A DNA stretch of 59,270 nucleotides from Phycisphaerales bacterium. GTDB lineage: Bacteria > Planctomycetota > Phycisphaerae > Phycisphaerales > SM1A02. Within the stretch, counting starts at the first letter, position 1. Each line of letters starts with the position of its first letter. Under the pieces are notes generated by a model that saw only the letters and a program-made list of their open reading frames with translations, searched no databases and was not told where the DNA came from. A program made the translations under genes and the position numbers. This document shows, piece after piece, positions 50,338 through 59,270 of this stretch. The DNA lies in contig JAKVBX010000022.1 of assembly GCA_022446795.1 (NCBI GenBank), positions 1 through 59,270 of the forward strand. The letters are read 5' to 3'.

Positions 50338-52713
50338 CTACGGCGTCTGCTTGCTCTTGAGTGCCGTCATCAGCAGGCCGAACTGATCCGTCAACTTCTG
50401 GGTCATGACGGCATCGCCACGGGCCTTCTGTCGATCCTGGGTCGTGGTGATCAGGGCGAGTCGAAGCTCGGCCGAATCCATTTCGTCGATCTCCTGTTGG
50501 GTATAGATCTCGACGTCAACCGAGGGCGTGTCATCCGGCTTGGTGGGGGGGCGTGATCCCGGGGGCCGACTTCGGCTGCCGGTCGGGGGGGCGGAATCAA
50601 CTTCCTTGTCCGGCGCCCGGGACTGGGCCTGGCGTGAGAGGGCCGTTTCCCGCGAGTTCCAGGTTTCGAGCAGGCTGTCCATCGCGACGATCATGGACTT
50701 CGTCGCCGGGTGGGCCGGACCCCAGTTCATGCTGTAGACCCCGACGGCTTCCCGGTACCAGTCCATGGCGTCCTGGTACTGGCCTTCACGGGCCAGGTCG
50801 GTCCCACGCTGGTAGAGCACCTTCCCCAGGGTGTCGACCGCTTCGCGAAGCAGCGGATCATCCGCCACCAGTACCTTGCGTCGAGTCTCGAGTACCTCGC
50901 GGTGGAAGTCCGCCGCCGGTGCGTACTCGCCCAGGTACCACAGCAGGTATCCCATGTTCACCAGCGACTTGATCGTGTCGGGATGGTCATCGCCCAGCGC
51001 CCGGCGACGCAGGATCATGGCGCGTTCGATTTCCTCGCGGGCCGCCTCTGCGTTGCCCAGGGACAGCTGGAAGTGACCCAGGGCGTTGCGGATGGTGGCT
51101 TCATAGGCAGGGGTATCACCGAACTGACCGCCGAGACGATCACTGGCGGTCTGGACCATGCCTTCCATCGCCTGCACTGTTTCGCGAAGCTTGGGCGTAT
51201 CCCGATTGAACAGGTTGGTGATGGACTGGACATTCTGCATGGCCGTCTGGGTCATGTCACCAAAGGTCGGCAGCACCTTCTGGACAGGATCGCGGAGCAT
51301 GTCGTCAATGAAATTGATGGCCCGGTCAGCGGTCTGTCTCTGGTACTCGGCCCGCTCCGCCTGTTGCTTGGCCTCGTTCCTGGCACTGACTGCCGACTGC
51401 ATGGCCATGTCGGCCTGGCGGGCCTGCTCCCGGGCCTCGTCCTGGGCCTGGACGGCTTCGAGCCACAGCACCAGCGAGATGACCGTGGCACTGATCATCA
51501 ACAGGATGAACGATGCCGCGGTGGTCACCTGCACCTTGTGTCGCCGCAGGTACTTCTTCACCCGGTACGCCTTGCTGGGCGGTCCCGCTTCCAGGGGCTC
51601 CCGGTTGAGGTACCGCTGGACGTCGTCCCGCAGCGCCTCGGGGGAGGAGTAACGCTCGGTTCGGTCCTTCCGAAGTGCCTTGAGCGGAATCCACTCCAGT
51701 TCCTTCTTCAACTGCTTCTGCAGATCCTCGACGTTCGTCCGGCGGGCCTTGGCGATGTTGGTGGCCGCCTCGCCGCCCATCGAGGTGATGTTGGTGCTGG
51801 GCTTGGGTGGCTCCACTTCCTGGATGGAATGCTTGAGTGACTCCTGGTTGGAGTCGCTCGTGGTCTCCAGGGCGAAGGGGACACGGCCCGAGAGCAGTTC
51901 ATAGAGGATGACGCCAAGTGAGTACACGTCGGTTCGCGTGTCGATGTCGTCGGACCCGCGGACCTGCTCGGGACTCATGTACGAGAGCGTGCCCACGAGC
52001 TGGCCGATGGACGTGTGCAGGGTCAGGTCCGTGAGTGGCGTAGACACGGCCTTCGCGATGCCGAAGTCGATGATCTTGACCTGCAGTCGGTCATGCTGGT
52101 CACGCGAGACCAGCAGGTTGCCGGGCTTCAGGTCACGATGGATCACGCCCTTCTGGTGGGCGTGCTGAATAGCATCGCAGACCTGGATGAACAGCTCCAG
52201 CCGTCGACGGGTGTCGAGCCGGTTGTCATTGCAGTAGGCATTGAGATTCAGGCCCTTGATGTACTCCATCGCGAACCAGGGCCGTCCGGTATCGGTCGCA
52301 CCGGCCTCGAGCACGCGGGCGATGCCGGGATGGTCCATCATCGCGAGGGCCTGCCGCTCGGCCTGGAATCGGGCCAGCGTGTTGCTGGTATCGAAGCCGG
52401 GCTTGATGACCTTCAGGGCCACCTGCCGTCGCACGGGTCGGACCTGGTCGGCGAGATACACCGCGCCCATACCGCCGGAGCCAAGTTGATCTCGGATCGT
52501 GAAGGGCCCGACGATGTCACCCCGGTGGTACTCACCGGCAATGGGAATCCGGGTGGGGTCCTGGATCGTGGAGGCCTGGCGTTGCAGCAGTGATTCGACC
52601 TCGGCCCGCAGATCCGTGTCATCGCCGCAGGCCTCGTCCAGGAAGGCGGGGCGGTCCGCCGGCGCGTGATCGAGTGCCTCGGTGAAGATCTGCTTGGCAA
52701 GGTGGTAGGTCAT
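50338..52713 (-). CDS. Serine/threonine protein kinase with TPR sensor
   Basis: The 791-residue kinase shares the layout of its neighbours: pre-kinase module (LDEACGDDTDLRAEVESLL), kinase domain with LGSGGMGAV, K101, HRDLKPGN 192-199 and DFG 216-218, a transmembrane helix (about 396-418), a coiled segment rich in Ala/Gln/Glu, then TPRs (about 520-690). An acidic/proline-rich stretch and a conserved DEMDSAELRLALIT-type helix end the protein. The first four bases overlap the stop of the upstream kinase, showing coupled translation. Of the kinases here it is most like the WD40 kinase in its first 420 residues, which suggests tandem duplication followed by sensor replacement. Confidence 0.92.
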   Translation of the reverse strand: MTYHLAKQIFTEALDHAPADRPAFLDEACGDDTDLRAEVESLLQRQASTIQDPTRIPIAGEYHRGDIVGPFTIRDQLGSGGMGAVYLADQVRPVRRQVALKVIKPGFDTSNTLARFQAERQALAMMDHPGIARVLEAGATDTGRPWFAMEYIKGLNLNAYCNDNRLDTRRRLELFIQVCDAIQHAHQKGVIHRDLKPGNLLVSRDQHDRLQVKIIDFGIAKAVSTPLTDLTLHTSIGQLVGTLSYMSPEQVRGSDDIDTRTDVYSLGVILYELLSGRVPFALETTSDSNQESLKHSIQEVEPPKPSTNITSMGGEAATNIAKARRTNVEDLQKQLKKELEWIPLKALRKDRTERYSSPEALRDDVQRYLNREPLEAGPPSKAYRVKKYLRRHKVQVTTAASFILLMISATVISLVLWLEAVQAQDEAREQARQADMAMQSAVSARNEAKQQAERAEYQRQTADRAINFIDDMLRDPVQKVLPTFGDMTQTAMQNVQSITNLFNRDTPKLRETVQAMEGMVQTASDRLGGQFGDTPAYEATIRNALGHFQLSLGNAEAAREEIERAMILRRRALGDDHPDTIKSLVNMGYLLWYLGEYAPAADFHREVLETRRKVLVADDPLLREAVDTLGKVLYQRGTDLAREGQYQDAMDWYREAVGVYSMNWGPAHPATKSMIVAMDSLLETWNSRETALSRQAQSRAPDKEVDSAPPTGSRSRPPGSRPPTKPDDTPSVDVEIYTQQEIDEMDSAELRLALITTTQDRQKARGDAVMTQKLTDQFGLLMTALKSKQTP

Positions 52714-55661
52714 GGATACAGGAGCGGACTCAGCAGGTTCTTCTTCTCGGGCTTGTCCCAGGCATCCTCATCATAGAGGTCAGTCAGTTTCTGGAGAGCC
52801 TTCTGCGTCTGCGGGTGCTCCAGGCCCGATCGGCCGAGGCTGATCTTCCAGGCTTCGGCGTACCGCTTCTCCGCCTCCCGGTAGTCCTTCTTACGGCGCA
52901 GGACATCGCCCATCTGGATCAGGCATCGCAGGCGGATGGGGTGGTCGGCGAGATTCCAGCCAGCCAATTGGTTGTTGGCCCAATTCAGCTCACTGATCGC
53001 GGTTTCTTCCTCCTTGGCTTCGGCGAGGGCTTCGGCCAGGGCCAATCGGGTCAGGATGATGTCGGGATGCCAATCAAGATCACGTCTGTAGTCACCAGTG
53101 TTCGAATTGAAGTGCTTCAAGACCTCAATTAACGATCTTTCGACGGTCTCAGCAACCGTGTTTTCAGCTCTCAGCCGTGAGCGGCCTAAGACACGCTTCA
53201 GGCGAATCGACTCGATGTGATTGTCTTTCCAGTCGTCGTACTGGTCGTTATAGAAACTCCCAAGGTCTTCGGAGCGCTCGTGGCCCTGCTCAAGATCCAG
53301 TTCCGCTTCTACTCGCCGGAGACGGATGGAGTCGGGGTGCGTATCGGGCAGTTGATTCTCGCGCTTGGCCTCCTCCAGGTATTCACGAGCGACATCGTGT
53401 TGGTCGTCCCAGAGTTCAAGCTCCGCAAGTGCAGATAGCGTCCGGATGGTGTCCGGATGCTGCGGGCCGATGCTGTCATTGTCTTGCTGGCCCTCCAAGG
53501 CCTCACCCAGGCGCTGCCGGGCGCTGTCGTAGTCACCCAGGGCCCAGTGCAGTTGGCCAAGCGCTCGCATTGCTCGGAACTCGTCGGCGGGTGTTACTGC
53601 CTTGAGTTTCGCTTCGTCGAGTTTCTTGCGGGCATCCGTGTATTCAGCACTCTCCAGGTGATACAAGCCCAGGCCCAGTGACCACTTGGACCGGTACTCA
53701 GGAAAATCGATTCGATTTTTGTAGGCGTCCTCCAAGTCCCGCTTCGCACGGGGGGGGTACCCCTGCTCCAGGCGAAGCATGCCTTGTCCCCAGCGGGCCT
53801 CCCAATAATCACGATTGACGTCATCGCGGTTCAACTCGTCATATTCGGCGATGATCTCGTCATATGGGTTGCCCTCGTGGTACTTCCCCTCGAGGTGGTC
53901 GAGGCGGGCGATCTTCGCCCGTGTCCGGAGCGTGCTTGGATCTTCTTCGCCCGTGTTGGCCCGTTGCCAGGCCAGGGCGTCTTCCAGGTGTTCCCTGGCC
54001 TCCTTGTAATTGGCGAGCTTGATGCCAGTGTCGCCCTTCTTGAAGTGCAAGTCGCCCTCTTCGTCTGGCTCGGGGACAATCTGGTTCAACTGTTCATTGG
54101 CAGCACGGTCGCTTCCCCTCGATGCTTCGTCTTGAGTGATCAGTTCTCGAACCAGTGTGTCCACGGGCCTTTCGTATTCCTTGCCCTGGAGGACCTCTTC
54201 CAGCGCTGCTGTCAATCTCTTCCGTTCTTCCGGTCGGCCAGCTTTTTTGGCTCGCTCGTTGAAGTTCTTGACACCTTCTTCGATGACTTCAAGTGCATCG
54301 CGAGCAACGCTGTTATCGCGATTCGCCTGGACGTACGCCGCTTCCCGCGTCCTCCAGAGCGTCAGTGAAATGGCGGTTGCGGCCAGCAGCAGCAGCACGA
54401 AGGAGGCGGCCGTCAGCACGGTGACCTTGTTGCGGCCGTAGAACTTCTGGAGGCGGTAGGACGTCGTCGGGGGAGCGGCCTCCAGGGCCAGGTCCGAGAG
54501 GTAGTTGCGGATGTCCCTGGCCATCGCCTCGGCGGAGGGATATCGCTCCTCCGGGTCCTTCTCGAGCGCTCGCATGGGAATCCACTCCAACTCCCGCCGG
54601 AGGGTCTTCTCCAGTTGCAGGGGCTGGCTGCGGCGACACGCGGCGATTTCCGCAATCTCCATCGGATTCAAGGCGGTCAGGCGGGTACTGGGCTTGGCGG
54701 GGACCTGCTCTCGGATGACCCGCTTGATTTCCTGCAGGCCCATGGCTTTGACGTTGTCCCACTTGAATGGCAACCGCCCGGCCAGGAGTTGATAGAGGAT
54801 GACGCCCAGCGAGTAGACATCGGACCGGGTGTCGACGGCCAGTCCGCCATCGATCTGCTCCGGGCTCATGTAGAAGATGGTGCCGATGACGGCGTTCTCG
54901 GCGGTGTTCAGCGTGGCTTCAGTCAGCGACTCACCGATCGCCTTGGCGATTCCGAAGTCGATGATCTTGGACTGGGGAACACCATGCTCGTCCGTGGACG
55001 CGAGGATGTTCCCGGGCTTCAGGTCGCGGTGAATGATCCCCTTGACGTGGGCATGCTGAACCGCATCGCAGATGCTCGCGAAGAGCGCCAGCCGATCGCG
55101 GGTATCCAGTTGATGCTCATCACAGAACCTGGTGAGATGGGCACCGTTGATGTACTCCATCGCGAACCACGGGCGGCCTTCCCGGGTGGCCCCGGCTTCC
55201 AGCACCTTGGCGATACCCGGGTGTTCCATCATCGCCAGCGCCTGTTGCTCGGCCTGGAACCGGTTCAGGGTCGCCCGGGTATCGGTTCCCGGCTTGAGAA
55301 TCTTCAGCGCGACCTTCCGGCGAACGGGTTGGGACTGCTCCGCGAGGTAGACGAGGCCCATGCCGCCTTCGCCCAGCACGCTGCGCACGGTGAAATGGCT
55401 GACGGTATCCCCGGCGTGATACTCACCGGGAATGGCGGGCACGGCATCGCCGAGGGCGACGCCGTCGGCGGGCCGGGGCGTGCTGGCTTTCTGCTCCTTG
55501 ACCGTCGGGGCATTCTGCTCATGGTTCTTGAGCAACTTGTCGACCTCGGCGCGAAGTTCGACATCATCACCGCAGGCTCGACCCAGGTAGTCCTGGACCC
55601 GGGACTTGGGAAACCGTACGGCCTTGTTGAAGATCTTCTTGGCACGATCGTAGTTCTTCAT
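52710..55661 (-). CDS. Serine/threonine protein kinase with long TPR-like sensor
   Basis: The 983-residue kinase has the pre-kinase module (LGRACGDDVELRAEVDKLL), a glycine loop LGEGGMGLV, K120, HRDLKPGN 211-218, DFG 235-237, and a transmembrane helix near residues 415-437 (TVLTAASFVLLLLAATAISLTL). Its C-terminal half (about 450-983) is helical, highly charged and TPR-like, with pieces such as HPDTIRTLSALAELELWDD. This half is AT-richer than the kinase half. It is the first kinase after the sigma factor, 31 bases downstream, and overlaps the next kinase by four bases. Confidence 0.9.
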   Translation of the reverse strand: MKNYDRAKKIFNKAVRFPKSRVQDYLGRACGDDVELRAEVDKLLKNHEQNAPTVKEQKASTPRPADGVALGDAVPAIPGEYHAGDTVSHFTVRSVLGEGGMGLVYLAEQSQPVRRKVALKILKPGTDTRATLNRFQAEQQALAMMEHPGIAKVLEAGATREGRPWFAMEYINGAHLTRFCDEHQLDTRDRLALFASICDAVQHAHVKGIIHRDLKPGNILASTDEHGVPQSKIIDFGIAKAIGESLTEATLNTAENAVIGTIFYMSPEQIDGGLAVDTRSDVYSLGVILYQLLAGRLPFKWDNVKAMGLQEIKRVIREQVPAKPSTRLTALNPMEIAEIAACRRSQPLQLEKTLRRELEWIPMRALEKDPEERYPSAEAMARDIRNYLSDLALEAAPPTTSYRLQKFYGRNKVTVLTAASFVLLLLAATAISLTLWRTREAAYVQANRDNSVARDALEVIEEGVKNFNERAKKAGRPEERKRLTAALEEVLQGKEYERPVDTLVRELITQDEASRGSDRAANEQLNQIVPEPDEEGDLHFKKGDTGIKLANYKEAREHLEDALAWQRANTGEEDPSTLRTRAKIARLDHLEGKYHEGNPYDEIIAEYDELNRDDVNRDYWEARWGQGMLRLEQGYPPRAKRDLEDAYKNRIDFPEYRSKWSLGLGLYHLESAEYTDARKKLDEAKLKAVTPADEFRAMRALGQLHWALGDYDSARQRLGEALEGQQDNDSIGPQHPDTIRTLSALAELELWDDQHDVAREYLEEAKRENQLPDTHPDSIRLRRVEAELDLEQGHERSEDLGSFYNDQYDDWKDNHIESIRLKRVLGRSRLRAENTVAETVERSLIEVLKHFNSNTGDYRRDLDWHPDIILTRLALAEALAEAKEEETAISELNWANNQLAGWNLADHPIRLRCLIQMGDVLRRKKDYREAEKRYAEAWKISLGRSGLEHPQTQKALQKLTDLYDEDAWDKPEKKNLLSPLLYP

Positions 55662-55692
55662 CAGGCTGCTTCTTCAGAATGCACCGTGTCAC

Positions 55693-56286
55693 TCACTCGT
55701 TCGATTCATGCTCCTCGATCCGGGTTCGGAGCCACGCTCGCGCATGCCTCCAGTGGGTGTCCACTTCAGCCGTATCGATGCCCATCATGTCACCGACCTG
55801 TTCACGGGTCAGGCCCAGCGCGAAGCGGCCCCAGAAGACGTCGAAGCCGGTGGGGTCCAGTTCACGGAGGTTGTCCAACGCCGGCAGCAGGGCGTCGGTG
55901 CTGTCACCGAGCGTGTCCAACTGGCGAAGACCGCCGGCGGCGAGATCCAGGTCCACGCGGCGGTGGTTGCCGCCACGCTTGAGGCTGTTCCGGGCGCGGG
56001 CATAGTCGATCAGGATCTGTCGCATCACCCGCCAGATGGCGCCGTAGAACTCGCGGCGATTTCCGAACTGGGGCGGGGCGGAGGCATTGCCGTGGATCTT
56101 CAGCCACGCTTCGTTGACCAGGAGCGTGGGCTGGATGTCATCCGAGGCCCGCTCGCGGGCGACCAGCATCTCGGCCTGGCCGCGGATCTCCGCCTGGGCG
56201 ATGACCCAGAGATTCTGGGCGGCGGCGGCATCACCGTCCGCCGCATCATTCAGCAGTTGCGTGATCTCCCCGATATCCGTGCCCAT
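55693..56286 (-). CDS. ECF-like RNA polymerase sigma factor (Sig-70_X6 type)
   Basis: The 197-residue factor starts at ATG 56286 with GGGAG nine bases upstream; an open frame extends to 56373 without support. Region 2 reads REFYGAIWRVMRQILIDYARARNSLKRGGN and the region 4 helix-turn-helix reads TREQVGDMMGIDTAEVDTHWRHARAWL. It is a paralogue of the factor at 44657-45250 with exactly the same length. No anti-sigma gene is nearby; three kinase genes follow in the same direction. The obvious model is kinase-controlled sigma activity, known for other ECF/kinase pairs, but not shown here. Confidence 0.9.
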   Translation of the reverse strand: MGTDIGEITQLLNDAADGDAAAAQNLWVIAQAEIRGQAEMLVARERASDDIQPTLLVNEAWLKIHGNASAPPQFGNRREFYGAIWRVMRQILIDYARARNSLKRGGNHRRVDLDLAAGGLRQLDTLGDSTDALLPALDNLRELDPTGFDVFWGRFALGLTREQVGDMMGIDTAEVDTHWRHARAWLRTRIEEHESNE

Positions 56287-56456
56287 GTCCGATGCTCCCG
56301 TGGAGACCGACCGTACCAAGACCCAATTCCCTTGGCAATGGAACCCCGGGAATCCATGGCGGTCAACCGTCATGATCGCTGCTGCGGGGCTGCTGGGCGG
56401 TGGGGCGAGGGGTCGAAACCACCGGATCTCGTTGAGGCGGACCGGTCATGGGGGAC

Positions 56457-56462
56457 TACCAT
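56457..56462 (+). promoter_or_regulatory. Possible -10 element of the SOUL lipoprotein gene
   Basis: TACCAT lies 43 bases before the ATG at 56506 in the 219-base divergent gap with the sigma gene. A GGAG lies about ten bases before the start codon. The same hexamer precedes the gene at 26357. Confidence 0.3.
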
Positions 56463-56505
56463 GTTGCGGCTGCCAGGCAGGCGGCAGAGATGGAGTCAGT
56501 CAACG

Positions 56506-57285
56506 ATGTTCCGCATTGGTACCGGTTTCGTAGTGGTCATGATCATTGGTGGATGTGCCTCGTCACGCGAGCCATCATCGACGGCTGCGTCTCCCGTTCC
56601 ATCGACACCTCAGCCAACGCTGATGACACCGTTGGATCGTGCCACGCCAGTGGCGTCGACGCCCGATTGGAACGTGCAGCGGGTCAAGGGTGATGCTGAT
56701 CTCCAGCCACGGATGATGGGTGGGCAATGGCGACTGGGTGACATGGTCGTGGAGGAGAATCTCCCCGTGGGGTACCCGCCACCGACGCCACCGGGCGTGA
56801 TCGAGATCAAGCGATACCCCTCGGTCCGGCGAGCACAGGTCAGCTCGGATCAGCCGTATCCAGACGCCGGCATGTGGGCGGGATTCTGGCCCCTGTTCCG
56901 GCACATCGAGCGAAACGAGATCCCGATGACCTCGCCGGTGGAAATGGACATGGCGGACTGGTCCGGCGAACTCAACCAGCCGCCCTCGTCCTGGACGATG
57001 TCCTTTCTGTATCGCACCGAGGACATGGGACCCATCGGGTGGGAGGGCAATGTCGAGGTGGTTGATCGCGAGCCGGTCACGGTCCTGGCCATTGGTCTGC
57101 AGGGACCATACGGCGTACGCACCATGGCCCCGGGCGTGAAGGAACTGCAGGATTGGCTCGAGACTCAGGACGAGTGGGAAGTCGCGGGCGATCCGCGGGG
57201 CTTCTACTACAACGGTCCCTACATTCCCAATCGGCTCAAGTGGGGCGAGGCGCAGGTTCCTGTTCGGCGACGTGCAACGCCCTAG
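56506..57285 (+). CDS. SOUL-family heme-binding lipoprotein
   Basis: The 259-residue product has a lipoprotein signal (MFRIGTGFVVVMIIGGCAS, lipobox IGGC). The soluble part matches the SOUL/HBP family: VIEIKRYPSVRRAQV at the start, RNEIPMTSPVEMDM in the middle and GFYYNGPYIPNRLKW near the end. SOUL proteins bind heme or related tetrapyrroles. A long proline-rich linker (about 25-75) follows the cysteine. ATG 56461 would give a longer start lacking a good signal. It lies between the sigma factor and the fifth kinase; any functional tie to them is guesswork. Confidence 0.82.
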   Translation: MFRIGTGFVVVMIIGGCASSREPSSTAASPVPSTPQPTLMTPLDRATPVASTPDWNVQRVKGDADLQPRMMGGQWRLGDMVVEENLPVGYPPPTPPGVIEIKRYPSVRRAQVSSDQPYPDAGMWAGFWPLFRHIERNEIPMTSPVEMDMADWSGELNQPPSSWTMSFLYRTEDMGPIGWEGNVEVVDREPVTVLAIGLQGPYGVRTMAPGVKELQDWLETQDEWEVAGDPRGFYYNGPYIPNRLKWGEAQVPVRRRATP

Positions 57286-57299
57286 CGGTCAGCGACGGA

Positions 57300-59270
57300 T
57301 CACTGGGCAACGGCAACATCGTTGGCGGCCGTGAGCAGGGCCCGACATCGATCCAGCTCGGCCGGGCGGTTCCACTGCTCGTACAGAAGCACCAGTTCCT
57401 CGAGAACGAGTTTCGCATCCGGACTGTCTGTTCCATGCTTGTCGCAGGACACCTGGTACACGTCGCTGAGAATGACCTCGGATGCTTCGAACTGAGCACG
57501 GTCGCGCAGCACCATGCCGACCCGCGCCTTGGCGGACAGCGTGTCGGGATGTTGGTCACCGAGGACTTCGACTCGAGCGGTCCACGCCCGGCGGAACCAC
57601 TGTTCCGCGTCCTCCAACTGTGATTGTTCCAGGCAGAGGGCACCGAGCCCGATGTACTCCCGGATCGTGGAAGGGTGCGTGTCCCCGAGAACGCGTTGCT
57701 TGATTCCCATGGACTTCTGGTGCAGTTCCTTCGACTCCTTCAGTCGTCCCATGTCCTGCAGCAGGCCCGCGAGGTTCCCCATGACACTCAGGGTCCCGGG
57801 ATGCTCCTCGCCCATCACGCGGCAGCGGATGGCCAGGACACGCGTGTACTGCTCGTGCGCCTGCTCGTTCTTGCCCTGTGACCAGTACAGCGTCGCCATG
57901 TTGCCCATCGAGTTCATCGTGGATGGATGATCTTCTCCCATCGTGTCGAGGCGAATCTGGAGCGACTCGTTGAAGAAGGTCTCGGCATCGTCGTATCGAC
58001 CCTGCATGGCCATGAGGATGCCCATGTTGTCGATCGTGTTGAGCGTGTTGGGATGGTCATCCCCCTTGACCCGACGGTAGGCATCCATGGTTTCCTGGAC
58101 CAGGGACTGTGCTTCCTCGATCTTCCCGGTCCGACGCAGCAACTCGCCGAGGTTGGCCTGCGTCTGGAGCGTGTCGGGGTGTTCTGTTCCCAGGGTGATC
58201 TGGCGAATGGCCAGGATCTGGCGATAGTCCGAGGCGGCATCCTCGAACTGACCTCGGTCCATGGCGAGGTTGGCCTTGTCCATCACGGCCGCAAGCGTGT
58301 CCTCGTGATCGAGCCCCAGTTCAGCGCGGCGGATGTTCACGGCCTCGAGGATGTGCGTCTCGGCCTGTTCATGCAGGCCCAGCTGGTGGTAGGTCGAACC
58401 GATGATGTGCCGGAGATCCGCCTCGACCAGCGGCTGGCCGTCCAGGTCGGTCTCGAGTTTTTCTCCCGCGTTGGCGAGGACCATCTTCATCAGTTCCTTG
58501 TCCATGTCGCCGGCCTTGCGAGGGTCGACCGATGCGAGCATGCCGGTGACGAAGTCCTTGACCGCGGTGGTCCGTGTCATCTCCAGGACCGCGCGTTCGC
58601 GTGATTGAGTGGCTGACCACCACAGGGAGGTCGAGACGACAGTGGCGGATACCAGGAGCAGGACGAAACAGGACACCGTTGCGACCGGGACCTTGTATCG
58701 TCGAAGGGTCTTCTTGAGCCGGTAGATGTGGCTGGGTGGTCCCGCCTCCAGTGGTTCCCCCACGAGGTACCGGCGGACATCGGCCGCCAGGGCTTCCGGC
58801 GAGGCATAGCGATTGTCCGCTTCCTTGCGGAGGGCCTTGAGGGGAATCCACTCCAGTTCCCGTCGCAGTTGTCGTTCCAGGTCATCGATGTGCGTCTGGC
58901 GGGCTTCGGCGATGCGGGAGGCTTCGGCGTCATCAAACGAGGTCAATCGTGTGCTGGGCCGTGGTGGTTCGGCGTTCCGAATGGTCTGTCGAATGGAATC
59001 CAGCCCGTCGGTATGCATCAGGCTGGTGTCAAACGGTACCCGGCCGGTCAGCAGTTCATACAGGATGACGCCAAGGGCATAGACGTCGGTCCGTGTGTCC
59101 ACCTTGGTCCCGCCCGAGTCCAGTTGCTCGGGACTCATGTAGGCCAGGGTTCCGATGAGTTGGCCCTGGGTCGTCAGCAGCGTGTCCTCGGTGAGTGGTT
59201 GGGCCACTGCCTTGGCAATGCCGAAGTCGATGATCCGTGGCTGGGGATGGCCTTCGTCGTCAACGGTGAC
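57300..59270 (-). CDS. Serine/threonine protein kinase with TPR sensor (N-terminus outside window)
   Basis: The gene runs off the right edge; on the minus strand its start is missing. The visible part begins inside the kinase domain at PRIIDFGIAKAV (DFG loop), so the catalytic loop is unseen. The region then includes GTLAYMSPEQ and DTRTDVYALGVILYE, a transmembrane helix (VATVSCFVLLLVSATVVSTSLW) and about eight 42-residue kinesin light chain-type TPRs with the recurring HPDTL / HPSTM / HPGTL turn. These are the cleanest TPRs in the cluster. It ends 15 bases from the SOUL gene on the other strand. Confidence 0.88.
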   Translation of the reverse strand, partial: VTVDDEGHPQPRIIDFGIAKAVAQPLTEDTLLTTQGQLIGTLAYMSPEQLDSGGTKVDTRTDVYALGVILYELLTGRVPFDTSLMHTDGLDSIRQTIRNAEPPRPSTRLTSFDDAEASRIAEARQTHIDDLERQLRRELEWIPLKALRKEADNRYASPEALAADVRRYLVGEPLEAGPPSHIYRLKKTLRRYKVPVATVSCFVLLLVSATVVSTSLWWSATQSRERAVLEMTRTTAVKDFVTGMLASVDPRKAGDMDKELMKMVLANAGEKLETDLDGQPLVEADLRHIIGSTYHQLGLHEQAETHILEAVNIRRAELGLDHEDTLAAVMDKANLAMDRGQFEDAASDYRQILAIRQITLGTEHPDTLQTQANLGELLRRTGKIEEAQSLVQETMDAYRRVKGDDHPNTLNTIDNMGILMAMQGRYDDAETFFNESLQIRLDTMGEDHPSTMNSMGNMATLYWSQGKNEQAHEQYTRVLAIRCRVMGEEHPGTLSVMGNLAGLLQDMGRLKESKELHQKSMGIKQRVLGDTHPSTIREYIGLGALCLEQSQLEDAEQWFRRAWTARVEVLGDQHPDTLSAKARVGMVLRDRAQFEASEVILSDVYQVSCDKHGTDSPDAKLVLEELVLLYEQWNRPAELDRCRALLTAANDVAVAQ

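Overview
The window looks like a chromosomal segment of a GC-rich (roughly 63 percent by eye) Gram-negative bacterium of the Planctomycetota, most likely Phycisphaerae. The evidence is secreted FG-GAP proteins ending in dockerin-like repeats, a cluster of large Hanks-type serine/threonine kinases paired with ECF-like sigma factors of the Sig-70_X6 kind, a squalene-hopene cyclase, and LpxI, which implies lipid A. The taxonomic call is inference from gene content. I see no rRNA, tRNA, CRISPR array, insertion sequence or prophage.

Region by region: 1-3016 holds the end of one secreted FG-GAP/dockerin protein and a second one whose frame is broken by a 13-base shortfall in a 144-base repeat. 3021-9705 holds an ABC exporter and a FIST protein (minus), divergent from squalene-hopene cyclase, then an RluA-type pseudouridine synthase and a small lipoprotein. 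9757-13820 holds clpC divergent from a secreted zinc peptidase. 13810-17112 is a minus-strand nnrE-lolC-lolD operon, followed by plus-strand glycosyltransferase and surE. 19225-25662 is a minus-strand run lpxI, tlyA-like, gyrA, STAS protein, exbD, tonB-like. 25686-29723 is a LOG-family protein and two envelope polysaccharide genes. 29730-32905 holds dsbD and a lone fliM.

32906-42180 is the translation operon nusA-infB-rbfA, continued by a HhH-GPD-like protein with a histone H1-like tail, a TPR protein, yebC, acylphosphatase and a lipoprotein. Its 5' leader appears to hold a promoter, a 14-codon leader peptide with its own Shine-Dalgarno, and strong hairpins just before nusA. No rimP is present.

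42269-59270 is a signalling cluster: two 197-residue ECF-like sigma factors, each directly followed by kinase genes (one kinase in the first unit, three in the second), plus a fifth kinase running off the window edge. The kinase domains are similar but the C-terminal sensors differ (TPR or WD40). No anti-sigma factor is visible, so the kinases are the obvious candidates to control the sigma factors. A SOUL-type heme-binding lipoprotein and an unknown membrane-anchored protein are interspersed.

Several genes without a Shine-Dalgarno have a TANNNT hexamer 5 to 9 bases upstream of the start codon, which suggests leaderless transcription is common in this organism.
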